From the NCBI RefSeq assembly GCF_964355755.1, contig NC_092679.1:23436432-23500431 (forward strand): DNA of 64,000 nucleotides, written 5' to 3'. Position 1 is the stretch's first letter. Every line of letters begins with the position of its first letter. The translations under genes were made by a program, and so were the position numbers. This DNA comes from Antedon mediterranea. Lineage: Eukaryota > Echinodermata > Crinoidea > Comatulida > Antedonidae. This document shows, piece after piece, positions 11,651 through 22,371 of the stretch. Under the pieces are notes generated by a model. The model ran no database searches. It had not been told where the DNA came from and saw only the letters and a list, made by a program, of their open reading frames with translations.

Positions 11651-12037
11651 TCGGGGAACACGGGTACTTTTTGTCGGGGAATATAATATACAGTAAAAAG
11701 CGTTCGCGTTCACTTTGTAGCTTCAGCGCCTAGAAAACCACGACGTTTCATTGACCGTGAGTACATCAGAGGGCTATATGCAGCCAGCGATCTAGCTATT
11801 TAAAACATGACAGTAGCTAGGTACGCACTTGTCTGGCGGTATCCCTTTGTACGAATCGTTCAACGTTGGGTCGAGACGCGTGATATCAAGTTCCATCCAG
11901 GGACCAAAATGTGTAATAAAGGCCCTGTTTCTGCTGCCAACTAAATACCGTATATTATACGGTATTTTTTGAATACCGTATATATACGGTATATTTTTGG
12001 CAGCAGATACTGCGCTCATAAAAAATATACCGTTAAA

Positions 12038-12275
12038 TTAGTAATTCGTTTGAACGGATTAGTAATCCGTTTGAACAAATTAGTAATCCGTTTAAACAAA
12101 TTAGTAATTTGTTTGAACGGATTAGTAATCCGTTCAAACGAATTACAACATATACTTTGAATGGCACTTGTTGTATATGTTGCAATTCGTTTGAACGGAT
12201 TACTAATTCGTTTGAACAGATTATTAATCCGTTCAAACGAATTACTAATTCGTTATAACGGATTACGTTCGAAAA
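12038..12275. repeat. ~21-bp tandem/inverted repeats GTTTGAACGGATTAGTAATCC inside the transposon
   Basis: About ten half-sites of the type CGTTTGAACGGATTAGTAAT occur in both orientations, so the block folds into hairpins. It lies sub-terminally in the Myb/SANT-bearing element. Such arrays can be binding sites for the element's own DNA-binding protein; that role is an inference. Confidence 0.75.
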
Positions 12276-12508
12276 ACATATACTTAAAATGGCATTAATG
12301 GGCTTTCGTAGTATACCGTATTTTCCCCACAAAATTTGTGGATAAAATACGGTATTTACAAATTTATACCGTATTTTTTGTACCCGTTTCTGCTGCCAAT
12401 AAAAAATACCGTATTTTTTTTTTTACATGACAAAAGGTCAACATTCGTGTTTTTATTTTCTGTCGCTGTCAGCTGCTTTACACACGTGTATAGATATATT
12501 TGGCGAAA

Positions 12509-12780
12509 ATGTGGAGTGAAGACGTCACAGTTTTACTAAATAAATGTGTGTGGGGAAGCTAAAATGTCTGGCCAACTAAAAGGTAATAAAAGGGACAACC
12601 ACATTTATAAAGACATTTCTAAAAAAATAAAGCAGGAGTATGGAATAGACTTGTCTCCAAAGCAAGTAAACTCAAAGCTGAAGAGCCTGCGAAAGCAGTA
12701 GGCCTACAACATTGTAAAATACAATAACTCGGGGAGGGAACGAATTAATTGTCCCCATTACGATGTTTTCTGTGCTCTCA
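12509..12780 (+). pseudogene. Myb/SANT-like (trihelix/MADF) transposon protein remnant
   Basis: Reads MWSEDVTVLLNKCVWGS, stop, then (after a frame change) KGNKRDNHIYKDISKKIKQE, YGIDLSPKQVNSKLKSLRKQ, stop, then NIVKYNNSGRERINCPHYDVF. The tryptophan start, the 'LK..R..Y' helix and the CPxYD motif are typical of Myb/SANT-like proteins encoded by Harbinger elements. Two stops and one frameshift are visible. Confidence 0.6.
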
Positions 12781-13439
12781 CAACATCTCTATCACTAGGG
12801 CTAGGCTGTTGAAAGTGAGACGTAAAATTTCCTTTATTGCGACTTTTAATTATCGATCAAATAAATGAATGGCAATTTGGGTAAAAAAGATGAAATTTAA
12901 CACGACCACCCAAGAAGTATGTTAGCAGAAACTACGGGGTACTAAAAAATACGGTATAAAAAATACCGTATTTTGAGCAGTTGCAGCAGAAACAGGCCCG
13001 TAGTTATTTTCCAGGCGAAGTTTACCGGTTACCGAAGGAAACACGGGTACTTTTTGTCGGGGAATATAATATACAGTAAAAAGCGTTCGCGTTCACTTCG
13101 TAGCTAGCTTCAGCGCCTAGAAAACCGCGACGTTTCATTGACCGTGAGAGTACGTCAGAGTGATATTATGCACTTTATATGCATTCATTATTGCCAGCGA
13201 TCTAACTTACTACTAAACAATAGATATGTTCGCACTTGTCTGGCGGTATCCCTTTGTACGAATCGTTCAACGTTGGGTCGAGACGCGTGATATCATGTTC
13301 CATCCAGGGACCAAAATGTGTACTGTAGTTATTTTCCAGGCGAAGTTTACTGACGGTTACGTCGTGTACTGCGTCGACGTACGCTACACTACAGCAAAAA
13401 CGAATTATGTTAATTGTTCGTATGTTCACCAATTTGTTT

Positions 13440-14220
13440 AATTTACAAGTAACCTTCTGTACCGTGGGGCACCTAAAATAAATTTTTCATCCATTACTAA
13501 ACAAAAAAACATGCCATTTTCGCTTAGCCCAACATCTTATTATAGCTAAGTTATTACATTTTCAATGTCCTGTATGTCATGAATTTCTCACCACTCGGAA
13601 GTCCAGATGGTACGCACGCATACACTTGGGAGGAATAAACTTATTTCCCCGACTGAAAAAGGTCTACGCTTGCGTTTTTTAAGCCTCTAGGCCTGATGTT
13701 TCCGAAGTATAAAATACAATTTTTTGAAGACCTGCAGCTCTAGTTTTAAACGGTTTCTTACCTCAGCCCCAACAATAAAGCTGGTCATATTTCGAAGTAC
13801 AAGAAGTGCATTTTCCGGGACCTAACATCTCTATTTTTCAAACATTTCTTAGCTCAGTCACAACCTTGATAGGGACTTATATATTTTGTTTCATGTTTTG
13901 AAGTATAATAAGTCCAATTTCCGGGACCTCCAACTCTATTTTTCTAAATTTTCTTTGAACTTTTATTTTTTAAATTGAAAAATATGGATTGAAACAGTCA
14001 TCGCGCATCGTTTTTTTGCACGCAGTATTTTATTTATGCATTATAAAAAATGGAAAAAATGGCTACCCTAAATCTGATTAAAATGGCTTCAAATGACGCT
14101 AGAACGCGTTGCTTCCGGGGGTTTCTCCCCCTGGACGCTTCGCTCGCATAGCCCCCTCGTGTTGGGGAATGTAGTCCCTGCGTCGGGAAGATCCTGGCGC
14201 CACCCCTGCAATGGCGCCAC
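13440..14220. other. Intergenic block with three degenerate ~110-bp repeats
   Basis: Between 13690 and 13960 a phrase like 'GAAGTATAATAAGTCCAATTTCCGGGACCT...' recurs three times with heavy divergence. From 14093 the sequence becomes GC-richer (CCCCCTGGACGCTTCGCTCG), like the C-rich repeat at 11.6 kb. No supported gene. Confidence 0.5.
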
Positions 14221-15412
14221 CCATAGCTCTATTCTATCCCACAATGCCTTTCGAAATTGTTACGCGCTTCGGACGAACAGGAGATTCTTGTGTTATAAGT
14301 TCTTTGATAATAGAAAAGAATATCACAAGAATAAGTATTCCGCGATTTTTGCATGAGAAATCTGTAACAGAGAGTGTTGCCACCAGGCTCATAAGGGCGG
14401 ATGTATACAGACTAAATAAAACTTGATTTAAGATATTATACATGTCACATTAAATAGAATTATGATAATATATTTTGCAAATGTAAACTATTTTATAATA
14501 CATATTTAATAACAAACTACAGTAGTGTACATTCACTTCTAAAGACAATTATTTACTAACATGCTAAATTAGTTCACAAAAAAGGCCTAACAAACAGCAA
14601 CACCAAAAATCAACGAAGCGTTACTCAGCACTGCCTATTCTTTCCATTACCGCGTACTAATCTACGCCCGGTAAATTAAGTATTCTTTTATGATATAAAT
14701 TAGTATAAAATACATGTTATTAATATAGGATACAATGTTAAATTTCATTAACATTTATTTGTTTTACCAGAAACAAGTTAAATATAGGAATATTATTAAA
14801 CTATCCTTCGTGAAAACGCGTACACCATGAAGAACATGATGTTGGCATGTAGTTGATAACATTTTTTATCATGAAAATACTACCGGTGGTCCCGCCTTGA
14901 TTAGTGTTTAACCGTCACAAAAAGTTGTATACATCCCAGATACATCCTCACTTATGGCGGCGCCCTACCACATGGACAATATTACTGTTACATGGAAAAT
15001 CGCGGATTACTCATTCTTTTCTTTGAATAACTTGATAATATTATTATTCCGAATGTTCTCAACTTACTTTCTTTTAAGGAGATTCATGTTGAACCACAAA
15101 CCGTTTACCAGAGAACATATCAGTTGAAAAAAAACAATAACTGTTTGAAATGTTAAACAATTATTAGTAACAATACTTTGTTAATTCAGTTACGTAATAA
15201 ACAATTGTTGAATAAATAATTAAACGTTGACATGGACTACAAATTCAATTCAAAGTGAAATATATTAACTTTAAAAATAACAGTTTTAACAAGAAGAAGG
15301 TAAAAAAATAAACGATGTTCAAAAGAAGCATACTGCTCGTTGGAGACATTCCAAAGATAAAGATAAAAAAGCAAAGGAAAAAAAAAAACTCCAAAAATAT
15401 CACGACGATAAA
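14221..15412. other. AT-rich intergenic sequence
   Basis: No supported gene. Short open frames here have low-complexity composition and no recognisable motif. Confidence 0.4.
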
Positions 15413-15766
15413 ATCATGTACTCTGTCTCGGACATTTACATTAGTCAGAAACAGTAACATACTGTATAAACGTATACGCATATTTTTATTTAAATTAGTC
15501 TATATAGGGAAATGTCTCCCTAATGTTGTCAACATTTCAAAATTCTCCCTAATATCAAATTATAACACTTTCTATTTAGTTTGGGTTTTAGGCCCTATAG
15601 TTTATTTTATTTATTTGTATCCCACCTATATTTACCTCCCTCTTAACTTATTATGCATTCTAATTCAATTCAATGGTGGTTTATTCAAAATAAAATACAA
15701 TGCAGAAACAAACTGAATTGCGCCAAATGTACATTCAAATATAAAAAGTATATATATATATATATA

Positions 15767-15931
15767 GCAGACGGTCCGAGTTCGAGTCTCGGTTGGGACG
15801 ACTTTTTCTCATTCTCACAGATTTCCTCATCTTTATCACCGGGTGGTTTGGAATTTATTTCTATGCCTGTTGTGTTTATATATATATATATATTTGAAAC
15901 GATAAAGATGAGGAAATCTGTGAGAATGAGA
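15767..15931. repeat. SINE copy A (5'-truncated) plus inverted SINE fragment
   Basis: 15767-15891 begins inside the tRNA-like anticodon region (GCAGACGGTCCGAGTTCGAG) and continues through the B box and SINE body to a TATATA tail, with a ~31-bp internal deletion versus the other copies. Immediately after it, 15893-15931 is a body fragment of the same SINE in inverted orientation. Confidence 0.75.
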
Positions 15932-16008
15932 ACTAGTGCTGTTCCGCCGTACCACGCCGAGAATGTTAAAGAGTCACTATCCAATCGAGTTTGAACAATA
16001 CCATGAAA

Positions 16009-16210
16009 GCCTCAGTAGTCTAATGGTTAGGGCAACTGCATATCAAGCAGACGGTCCGAGTTCGAGTCTCGGTTGGGGCGACTTTTTCTCATTCTCACAG
16101 ATTTCCTCATCTTTATCGTTTCAAATTAATTAATTAAATTTCAGTATATCACCGGGCGGTTTAGAATTAATGTTCTTTGCCTACTGTGTTTACATATGTA
16201 TATATATGAT
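16009..16210 (+). repeat. tRNA-derived SINE copy B (full-length)
   Basis: 16009-16080 folds as a tRNA: acceptor GCCTCAG against TTGGGGC, A box GTCTAATGGTTAGG, B box GAGTTCGAGTCTC, anticodon loop ATATCAA (anticodon position ATC, Asp-like). It is followed by a body (TTTTCTCATTCTCACAG ... CACCGGGCGGTTTAGAATTA) and a TATATA tail shared with copies at 15.8 and 20.4 kb. The shared non-tRNA body shows it is a SINE and not a tRNA gene. Confidence 0.8.
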
Positions 16211-17015
16211 TTAATTTACAAGTTCATCAAAATATAAAATGTATACAACATATAATTCTATACCACCCTGCAGTGATAATACTGGAAATTGTTGATGAAT
16301 GAGCCTGTATTTTAGCTATTGTATTTGTACAGTACTCTGATAGTCCATTTAGAATTTATATTTTGTATTTACTGTAACAAAGTGAACTTAATTTGAATAA
16401 ATATTCGGGAATTAAAAAATGATAAACAATGTAATAATTTATTTTAATAATAAAAATAATAATACTTTTATATAGCGCCTTTTCAATAAAAATTGTTCAA
16501 AGCGCTTTACAATACATAGCATAGTAATAAGCAGAATATAAAACATATATTTAAATAATTATTATACATTGCCTGGCATAAGACTTAAAACAATTATTTA
16601 CATTTCAAATCATTTGAATTTAGTTTAATTCATAATACTATTCACTGTTGCTAATTGTTGCACTATCACTGCTGTATTGTTCCTGTCTATAAAATCATAG
16701 ATGCCTTTTATTTTAGATGTTCATACCCGCCCGCAACCCGCCTCATTTCTTTGGAAGTTTAAAAGAGGTTTATGTGATATTTCCCCAAATCCTCTTCTTT
16801 TCCATTTGAGCTGTCTCTGATAGTGATATCAAATCTGAAGGGTTTAAGTTATATGTTTATATTCCTGGAAACAGCCAGTGATGTCTCCAGAATGGAAAAG
16901 AGAATTTAATCAGGTATGATACGTGTAAATGTTTTACCTTTTACATGGATTTATGGATCCGCCACTATACATTTTGCCGCACTAAGATTCTGTTCCAATT
17001 GGCCGCAGTCAGAGT
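16211..17015. other. Spacer with a repeat-like segment
   Basis: 16460-16515 holds an inverted pair (ATAGCGCCTTTTCA ... AAAGCGCTTTACAATA) of the kind seen in dispersed marine-invertebrate repeats. The rest is AT-rich with no supported gene. Confidence 0.45.
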
Positions 17016-17393
17016 AATGTTTTATTCGACGTCTTTTCATATTGAATTTTTAATTACTTTATTCGAAAATGTTTCTCAATGATAAACACGTGCGCAACAA
17101 TATGGCTAAAACGTTTCAACACAATACGCGGGTGTACACATGACACCAGCCACTGATTTCTTCGCATCGCGATATTTCTACAAAACACTTAATTTTAGTA
17201 TATCTTGGATATAACGTTGTAATGAGTGAGATGAGTGACGACGTACGCTCATACAGCAAGAAGGTACGGGGTTCGCTGTAGTTCAAGGGGGTGGGGTGGT
17301 TTTGCTGTACAGTGGGTGGGGGAATCCATAAAACCCACCTGGCTAGGGGCCTGAGTATAGGCTGTTTGAATCGATGTCTAATTGTAGGCCTAC

Positions 17394-19058
17394 TTAGGGT
17401 TGTCTTCTTATCTGACGCTCATAATGGTTCTTGTCAATTGCTGCATCTTCAATGCTGTAATATATGTATTCCTGTAGGTAAGGTGACTCATCACGACAGA
17501 CAGGATTGCATTGAAGCACCGACGATTGACGTGTTTCAGATGTCACGCAACCGGCCGGCAGACTATTGTGAAAGGAACATGACGTTTGGTGGTCGTTCTG
17601 TGGAATCTTCGAATCAGGTAAGGAAGTAGCACGGCAAGACGGCTGGTAATATCTCTGATCTAGGCACCCTCCAATGAAACTATTGGCACTACAGGATTCA
17701 TCGTTACGAAGGAGAGACCCTCCCAGCCAGAAATTAGGTCTGTCATTGACATTACAAGACGAACCATCACAAGGCGCTAGCGTTTTGTTGGACGTATCGA
17801 ACGAAGTTATTGTCATAGGTATATACTGTGGAGGAACATCATGAGGGTTATTGTCTGCCAAACCAGGAAGATCTTGTGTTCGAAGACGTCTGGTTCGTAC
17901 CAGTGTGACTATAAGAATGACGAGCATTACACAAGTTGTAGCTAGTAAACAAAACAAGATTATTTCAGTGGTATTAAATACTGGAGATGATTTTTTACTT
18001 TCTGGAATAATATAATAAATGGTATTCAAACCAGCAGTGGTGGTCGACATAGCGTACTCAGTAGGGCTAACCAGGTACGTTGTTTTATAATATCCTTCCT
18101 TGTCCAACAATACAGACATTTCACCGTCGTTAAGATTCCCCTGAACAAAACAAGTTACAAGTACTGCAGTGGATAGAGTGTCGGCTGGTATTAAAACTGT
18201 CGGCTCACTTGGTTCACCAGTAAACACTGAACATACGTTAGAACTCCATTTATAGACCAAATCAAACTGATTGTCATCTTGAATGTTGCATTCTAATAGA
18301 AATGTTCCATTTGTTAACAAGTTTATGTCTATAGACACGTTCATAGGTGGTGATAGGCCTATATTTAAATCGAATTTACACTCACTAACGGTGTTCTCGG
18401 GTGTACGTGCAACGCAGCGTACCTCGGTTCCATTCAACTGTGCATTTGCGATGAATTGAAGCTGTGAGCTGTTGACAGAATCATAATCATTTCGGATTGT
18501 AATATTAGGATATACAACACCTTCCCATCTCGGATAGTCCTCCCAGAGTCCTACTGAAGCGGAACAACCAAGTGTGATGTTTTCTCCGGCAACAAAATTC
18601 AATTTTGATTGCTCGCATTCAAAAACTTTTACTTCGGCACTTTCAAGAAAGTAACGTTTGATACCATTTGCTTCACAACTGTATCTTCCAGTATCTTGAA
18701 GTTTAACAGGACTAAACAGCAAAGTCAATGTATCGGAGGTTTCGTTGTATGTTGTTTGTATACGACTGTTATGTTCATTTTTAATTGGTATTCTTCTCTT
18801 GGGGTTCTGTTTATCATCACGCAACCACCGATAAGCAAATGTTTCAACTTCATTTTCTGTTGTACACGTCACGCTAAAGTCTTTCCCGGCTTTTGCCACC
18901 GAATACCATGGGGTGATGACAAGTTCAGGTTTGCAGGAATATATAACAGTAACAAGTATAACGATACATATTCTTGGAAAGACCACCATGATGTTGAAGG
19001 AAAATATTGACTTGATCTTAATAAGATCAATCCTGTGCGTAAAACTGCGATGTTCCAA
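17394..19058 (-). CDS. Single-exon Ig-superfamily transmembrane receptor, copy 2 (intact)
   Basis: I favour the start at 18989 (MVVFPRI), where all family members align. The in-frame ATG at 19058 only adds an unconserved 23-residue extension. From that start the protein is 531 aa: signal peptide ~1-18, Ig-like domain 1 (Cys42/Cys105 with DTGRYSC), domain 2 (Cys142/Cys192), domain 3 (Cys234/Cys280), a membrane helix ~343-365 followed by RTRRLR, and a ~165-residue tail. Many N-glycosylation sequons lie in the ectodomain. The tail has overlapping PPQY (WW-binding type) and YIPM (YxxM, PI3K SH2-binding type) and a C-terminal SPYLQEYIYYSIE tyrosine cluster. It is therefore a cell-surface receptor likely to signal by tyrosine phosphorylation. 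The whole protein lies in one exon, as in the other copies. Its ligand is unknown, and no named ortholog is recognised. Confidence 0.88.
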   Translation of the reverse strand: MEHRSFTHRIDLIKIKSIFSFNIMVVFPRICIVILVTVIYSCKPELVITPWYSVAKAGKDFSVTCTTENEVETFAYRWLRDDKQNPKRRIPIKNEHNSRIQTTYNETSDTLTLLFSPVKLQDTGRYSCEANGIKRYFLESAEVKVFECEQSKLNFVAGENITLGCSASVGLWEDYPRWEGVVYPNITIRNDYDSVNSSQLQFIANAQLNGTEVRCVARTPENTVSECKFDLNIGLSPPMNVSIDINLLTNGTFLLECNIQDDNQFDLVYKWSSNVCSVFTGEPSEPTVLIPADTLSTAVLVTCFVQGNLNDGEMSVLLDKEGYYKTTYLVSPTEYAMSTTTAGLNTIYYIIPESKKSSPVFNTTEIILFCLLATTCVMLVILIVTLVRTRRLRTQDLPGLADNNPHDVPPQYIPMTITSFDTSNKTLAPCDGSSCNVNDRPNFWLGGSLLRNDESCSANSFIGGCLDQRYYQPSCRATSLPDSKIPQNDHQTSCSFHNSLPAGCVTSETRQSSVLQCNPVCRDESPYLQEYIYYSIEDAAIDKNHYERQIRRQP

Positions 19059-19327
19059 ACAATTCGATTAAGACTGATTTAATTTTAATTGCGGTAATCG
19101 TTTATATAACACATAAACAAAATTAAAACAAGGAAGTGTAACCACAATTTCATATTACCTATGAAATAAAAACTGCAATACTACTAGTTTTAAATGTATT
19201 CCTAAGAATTTGTAGGCATAATAATATGATCCGTTTGAATATTGTTTCCTTCATTTTGTTTGTTTCTTAACTAAAATAATAACAAGCCAAGTAATTTCGA
19301 GATGTTGTTTTGATCAAATTTCATGTA
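19059..19327. other. 5' flank of receptor copy 2
   Basis: AT-rich. An inverted hexanucleotide pair around TTGATCTTAATAAGATCAA (19012-19030) straddles the 5' UTR. No other feature. Confidence 0.4.
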
Positions 19328-19452
19328 AAGCTTAGTTCCAACTTTTAGACGCAACGCAAGTGAGTTGACCAATCACAAGTGACAGATCGGATAATCCATG
19401 GCTTGCGATTGGTCGAATCACTGTCGTTGCGTCGTATTAGGAACCAAGCTTT
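19328..19452. repeat. MITE family 2 (CCAAT-bearing), copy a
   Basis: 125-bp near-palindrome: AAGCTTAGTTCCAACTTTTAGACGCAACG at the left is mirrored by CGTTGCGTCGTATTAGGAACCAAGCTT at the right. Internally GACCAATCACAAG and CGATTGGTCGA form an inverted CCAAT-box pair. A second copy lies in RPS27A intron 3 at 52206-52351. Confidence 0.8.
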
Positions 19453-20344
19453 AAATAAGATGATATTCATTTTAGATTTAACTAGTTTGTTCAAATTAAT
19501 AATTGTACAAGTTTGAGATCTACAGTATTTTGTTCTACTATGTAAAAGAACCCGTTTAAACAAAACGAACCTTTGTTGTTATCGCTTTATTTAGTAATTT
19601 GGGAAGTGGTGTTTAATGACGAGAAACTACACCTTTATTTTCAATAGATTTCTGTAAATAGACAAAACCGTAAAGTAAATAAAAACAATTCATTTTTTAA
19701 TGTTATATCATTCAAAATTAACCGATGCTTTGGCTTGTGGTTTAACAGGAAACTACACCTACCCAGAAATAGATTTCTATGAAGGAATTCGGTATCGTAT
19801 TTTTAAAAAACAATTTTTGGATAAAAAACATCCGTTTTATATATCGTCAAAAATGATATTTTTTTTTTATTATTTAACATTTATTAAGTACTATAGTAGA
19901 ATCCCTATAAAAGTGATACTTGGATAGAGGTTCCCGTTTACGCGAGACGTAACGGTGTGTCCTCTAAATAGAGGTGTCAGATGGAAGGGATTTGGAAGTA
20001 ATTTTCCTTCCAAATGTTGTTTTCTTTTTTTTTTTGTATTTATTATTTTTTAATATCACGAACTTGTATAAAAACAATCACTGTTGATTGAACGAGTTGT
20101 ACTGTGCATCAGTCTCGTGTCAAAATAAAGTTTATACTGCAGTATATAGAATACATAACGTTAGATGTATTGATGCAAAACCAAACACAATAATAGAAAG
20201 ATAAAAAATATTTAGTCGAAATACACATAAATTACATATAAAAAAGTCACAGATAGTAGAAAGACATTTACTGCAGTGGAGTTTAATTTGTAAATAGGCC
20301 AACGATATAATGGAACTATGGTTATTTAACAATACAACTTATAT
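19453..20344. other. AT-rich intergenic sequence
   Basis: Long T runs near 19860 and 20028. No supported gene. Confidence 0.4.
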
Positions 20345-20531
20345 ATACATATATATAAACACAACAGGCAAAGAACATTAATTCTAAACCGCCCGGTGAT
20401 ATACTGAAATTTAATTAATTAATTTGAAACGATAAAGATGAGGAAATCTATGAGAATGAGCCCCAAACCGAGACTCGAACTCGGACCGCCTGCTTGATAT
20501 GCCGATGTCCTAACCATTAGACCACTGGGGC
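20345..20531 (-). repeat. tRNA-derived SINE copy D
   Basis: The minus-strand tRNA-like head (20531-20460) has an acceptor GCCCCAG/TTTGGGGC, A box GTCTAATGGTTAGG and B box GAGTTCGAGTCTC. The same body as copy B follows down to a TATATA tail near 20345. The anticodon-loop bases ATATCAA are identical to copy B. Confidence 0.8.
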
Positions 20532-20540
20532 TTTAATGGT

Positions 20541-21599
20541 ATATATATATTTTTATTTACTTTTATCTAAAAACACCGCCAAATATGGAAATATTATGTT
20601 ATATAGAATGTTTATTGTTTGAGCCCTTTACTGAAAACACGTATAGGTCTAGTAGTACATAGACACATTATAATGAAATAAGAATAACAGCATTCGATAC
20701 GGTAGTTTTATTCTAAGAATTAAAGGGAATATCTTGAACATTACAGAGAGAACCTCATCTACAACCTAAACGAAACAGAAAGAACATGCAGTAACCACCT
20801 TATGGTAAATAATATATCTTGCGCACTTCCCATAATGTTCCAAAAATAAACAAACGGCTCGGTGATTAATGACGTATCACTAACCAATCAAATTCAAGAA
20901 GTAGACCGGAGTTATGACAAAACGTCAGAGTTAAGTCAAAGTCATGCGCATGTATCACTGCGCATGGCAAAGACATTTGTAATAAAAAACATTATCCAAT
21001 ACACAGTAGTCTATTAATTAACGTAGCTTTATGCAGAAATAATGTAAACATATATTTGTTAAAGTGTAGTAGACAAAACAAATATTGGGTACTACGTATA
21101 GGCCAATTTATTAAGATTATTATTAATATTAAAGAGGATAAAAATAAGAAAATAACGAAAAAAATGTAGAAAATGCTTAGAGATTCTGTAATTATTGTTT
21201 AGGAAACATTGAATGAAAAATAAAAAAAAAATAAAGTAGCTTTCAACTTTATAAGTTTTACGGAGCAAAATAATATGTTATTTCAAAATTACAAATTTTA
21301 TGAATAATATTCTCAAATACTTACAACTAACGGCCGTTAAAATAAGCATTCTGTGGTATGATTTTACAATTAGAAAACAATTGTTCATCAAAATATTTTC
21401 TTTAAAGACATGTTGGTTGACAGTAATTTCGATTAAAAAATACGTACATACAACATACAAGTGTCTCTACTAACAAAAACCAAAATATTTATTCTATATT
21501 CCTGTTTAATTAAATTTAATTAATTAGTTAAAATCATTCTATAAAGTTTTCAGTAAGTTAAAAAAAATCATTATTATATGACGTGTACTATAATACTTC
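20541..21599. other. AT-rich intergenic sequence
   Basis: No supported gene or clear repeat. Confidence 0.4.
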
Positions 21600-22371
21600 T
21601 TTAAATGTTGTGTTGATCCATGACCATCCTATATAATATGATTGACAGATATGATCGACATATAGCGTATACTCAGTAGGACCGTAAAACAAGTTAGTTG
21701 TTCTATAATACTTGTCCAACAATACAGAGTGTTGTGTCTGATATTACAACTGACATTTCTTCGGTAAATACATAAGAACTCCATGTATAGACCAAATCAA
21801 ATCATCTTGGATTGTGCATTCTAATTTGTATATTTAGAAACGTTTGTCTATAAAAGAAAACGTCCATAATGTGAAGGTGATAGATTCAAATGTGCACTCG
21901 TCAACGACGTTCACAGGCGTATATGCAACGCAGCGTAGCTAGCCTACCCCACATTTGTGATTAATGTGCACGGCAAAAAAAACCCGCAGCCATGAGGTGA
22001 ATAGCCTACATGTCGCATTGAAATTTCATATCAACTTCTACATCAAAATCTTCTCGTTTATTCGAGGCAGGCGCAGTATAAAAAGAATGACTTGATACCA
22101 AACAAGTGTATATTCCAGTATCTTGAAGTTTGATTGGACTGAATATCAAAAACGATGTAAACCTACGTCTAGTTATTTTTATACGGTTGTTTTGTCCATT
22201 ACTAATTATATTAGTTTCATTCACCCAAAAAATAAGGGGAAAAAGACTATCCGCTGTACACGTTATATTGAAACGATTTCCTTCCTTTGCGAATACTTTG
22301 TTTTGAGAGAAGACAAGTTCAGGTTTAAAAGTAACAAATAAAATGATACACACTCCTTTGAAGACCGCCAT
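21600..22371 (-). pseudogene. Decayed Ig-superfamily receptor copy 4
   Basis: The 5' part is still open (22371-22006, 121 aa). It has a leader aligning with the other copies (MAVFKGVCIILFVTF), then KPELVF and an Ig-1 domain ending PIKLQDTGIYTC. Downstream, 21640-21990 keeps recognisable nucleotide similarity to the Ig-2/Ig-3 region (e.g. ATACTTGTCCAACAATACAG and TATAGACCAAATCAAAT) but with many indels and stops. No membrane segment or tail is found. A truncated secreted Ig-1 protein cannot be excluded from sequence alone. Confidence 0.75.

Larger units (their letters stand above)
11919..13002. mobile_element. Degenerate TIR transposon with Myb/SANT-like remnant
   Basis: The ends are inverted repeats: GGCCCTGTTTCTGCTGCC at 11921 and the complement of GGGCCTGTTTCTGCTGCAAC at the right. 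Sub-terminal palindromes TACCGTATATATACGGTA occur on both sides. A broken plus-strand reading frame (12509-12780) reads MWSEDVTVLLNK, then NKRDNHIYKDISKKI and SKLKSLRKQ. This resembles the trihelix/Myb-SANT or MADF DNA-binding proteins carried by PIF/Harbinger-type elements. In-frame stops (near 12558 and 12698) show it is dead. A GGGCCTGTTTC-type terminus is common in PIF/Harbinger elements. The target duplication is unclear. Confidence 0.65.
11655..13360. repeat. Tandem duplication of a ~310-bp unit, first copy interrupted by a transposon
   Basis: 11655-11915 matches 13042-13320 closely (CACGGGTACTTTTTGTCGGG ... GGGACCAAAATGTGTA). The continuation GTAGTTATTTTCCAGGCGAA is found at 13003 for the first unit and at 13325 for the second. 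The first unit is therefore split at about 11917/13003 by the element described next. Confidence 0.8.
15413..19000 (-). repeat. Segmental duplication, unit 2
   Basis: 15413-15510 matches 5367-5480, 17016-17140 matches 5480-5600, and 17930-18999 matches 5600-6480 plus 10317-10495. It preserves the intact receptor gene. Compared with unit 1 it contains an extra 1.5 kb segment (15510-17016) full of SINE pieces. Confidence 0.8.

Noticed and set aside
11472-11733. Glycine-rich small protein genes
   Set aside because: Open frames arise from poly-G/poly-C tracts in a tandem repeat; no conserved motif.
11655-13360. LTR retrotransposon
   Set aside because: The direct repeats are a tandem duplication; no primer-binding site, polypurine tract or gag/pol, and the inserted element has its own inverted termini.
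15315-15994. Lysine- and tyrosine-rich small ORFs
   Set aside because: AT-rich sequence overlapping duplicated flank and SINE pieces; no motif and no splice support.
16009-16080. Functional tRNA-Asp(AUC) gene
   Set aside because: The same non-tRNA body and TATATA tail follow it in three copies, and the acceptor stem relies on G-U pairs; it is a SINE head.
18990-19058. N-terminal 23-residue extension of receptor copy 2
   Set aside because: The other copies align from the next methionine, which begins a proper signal peptide; the extension is not conserved.
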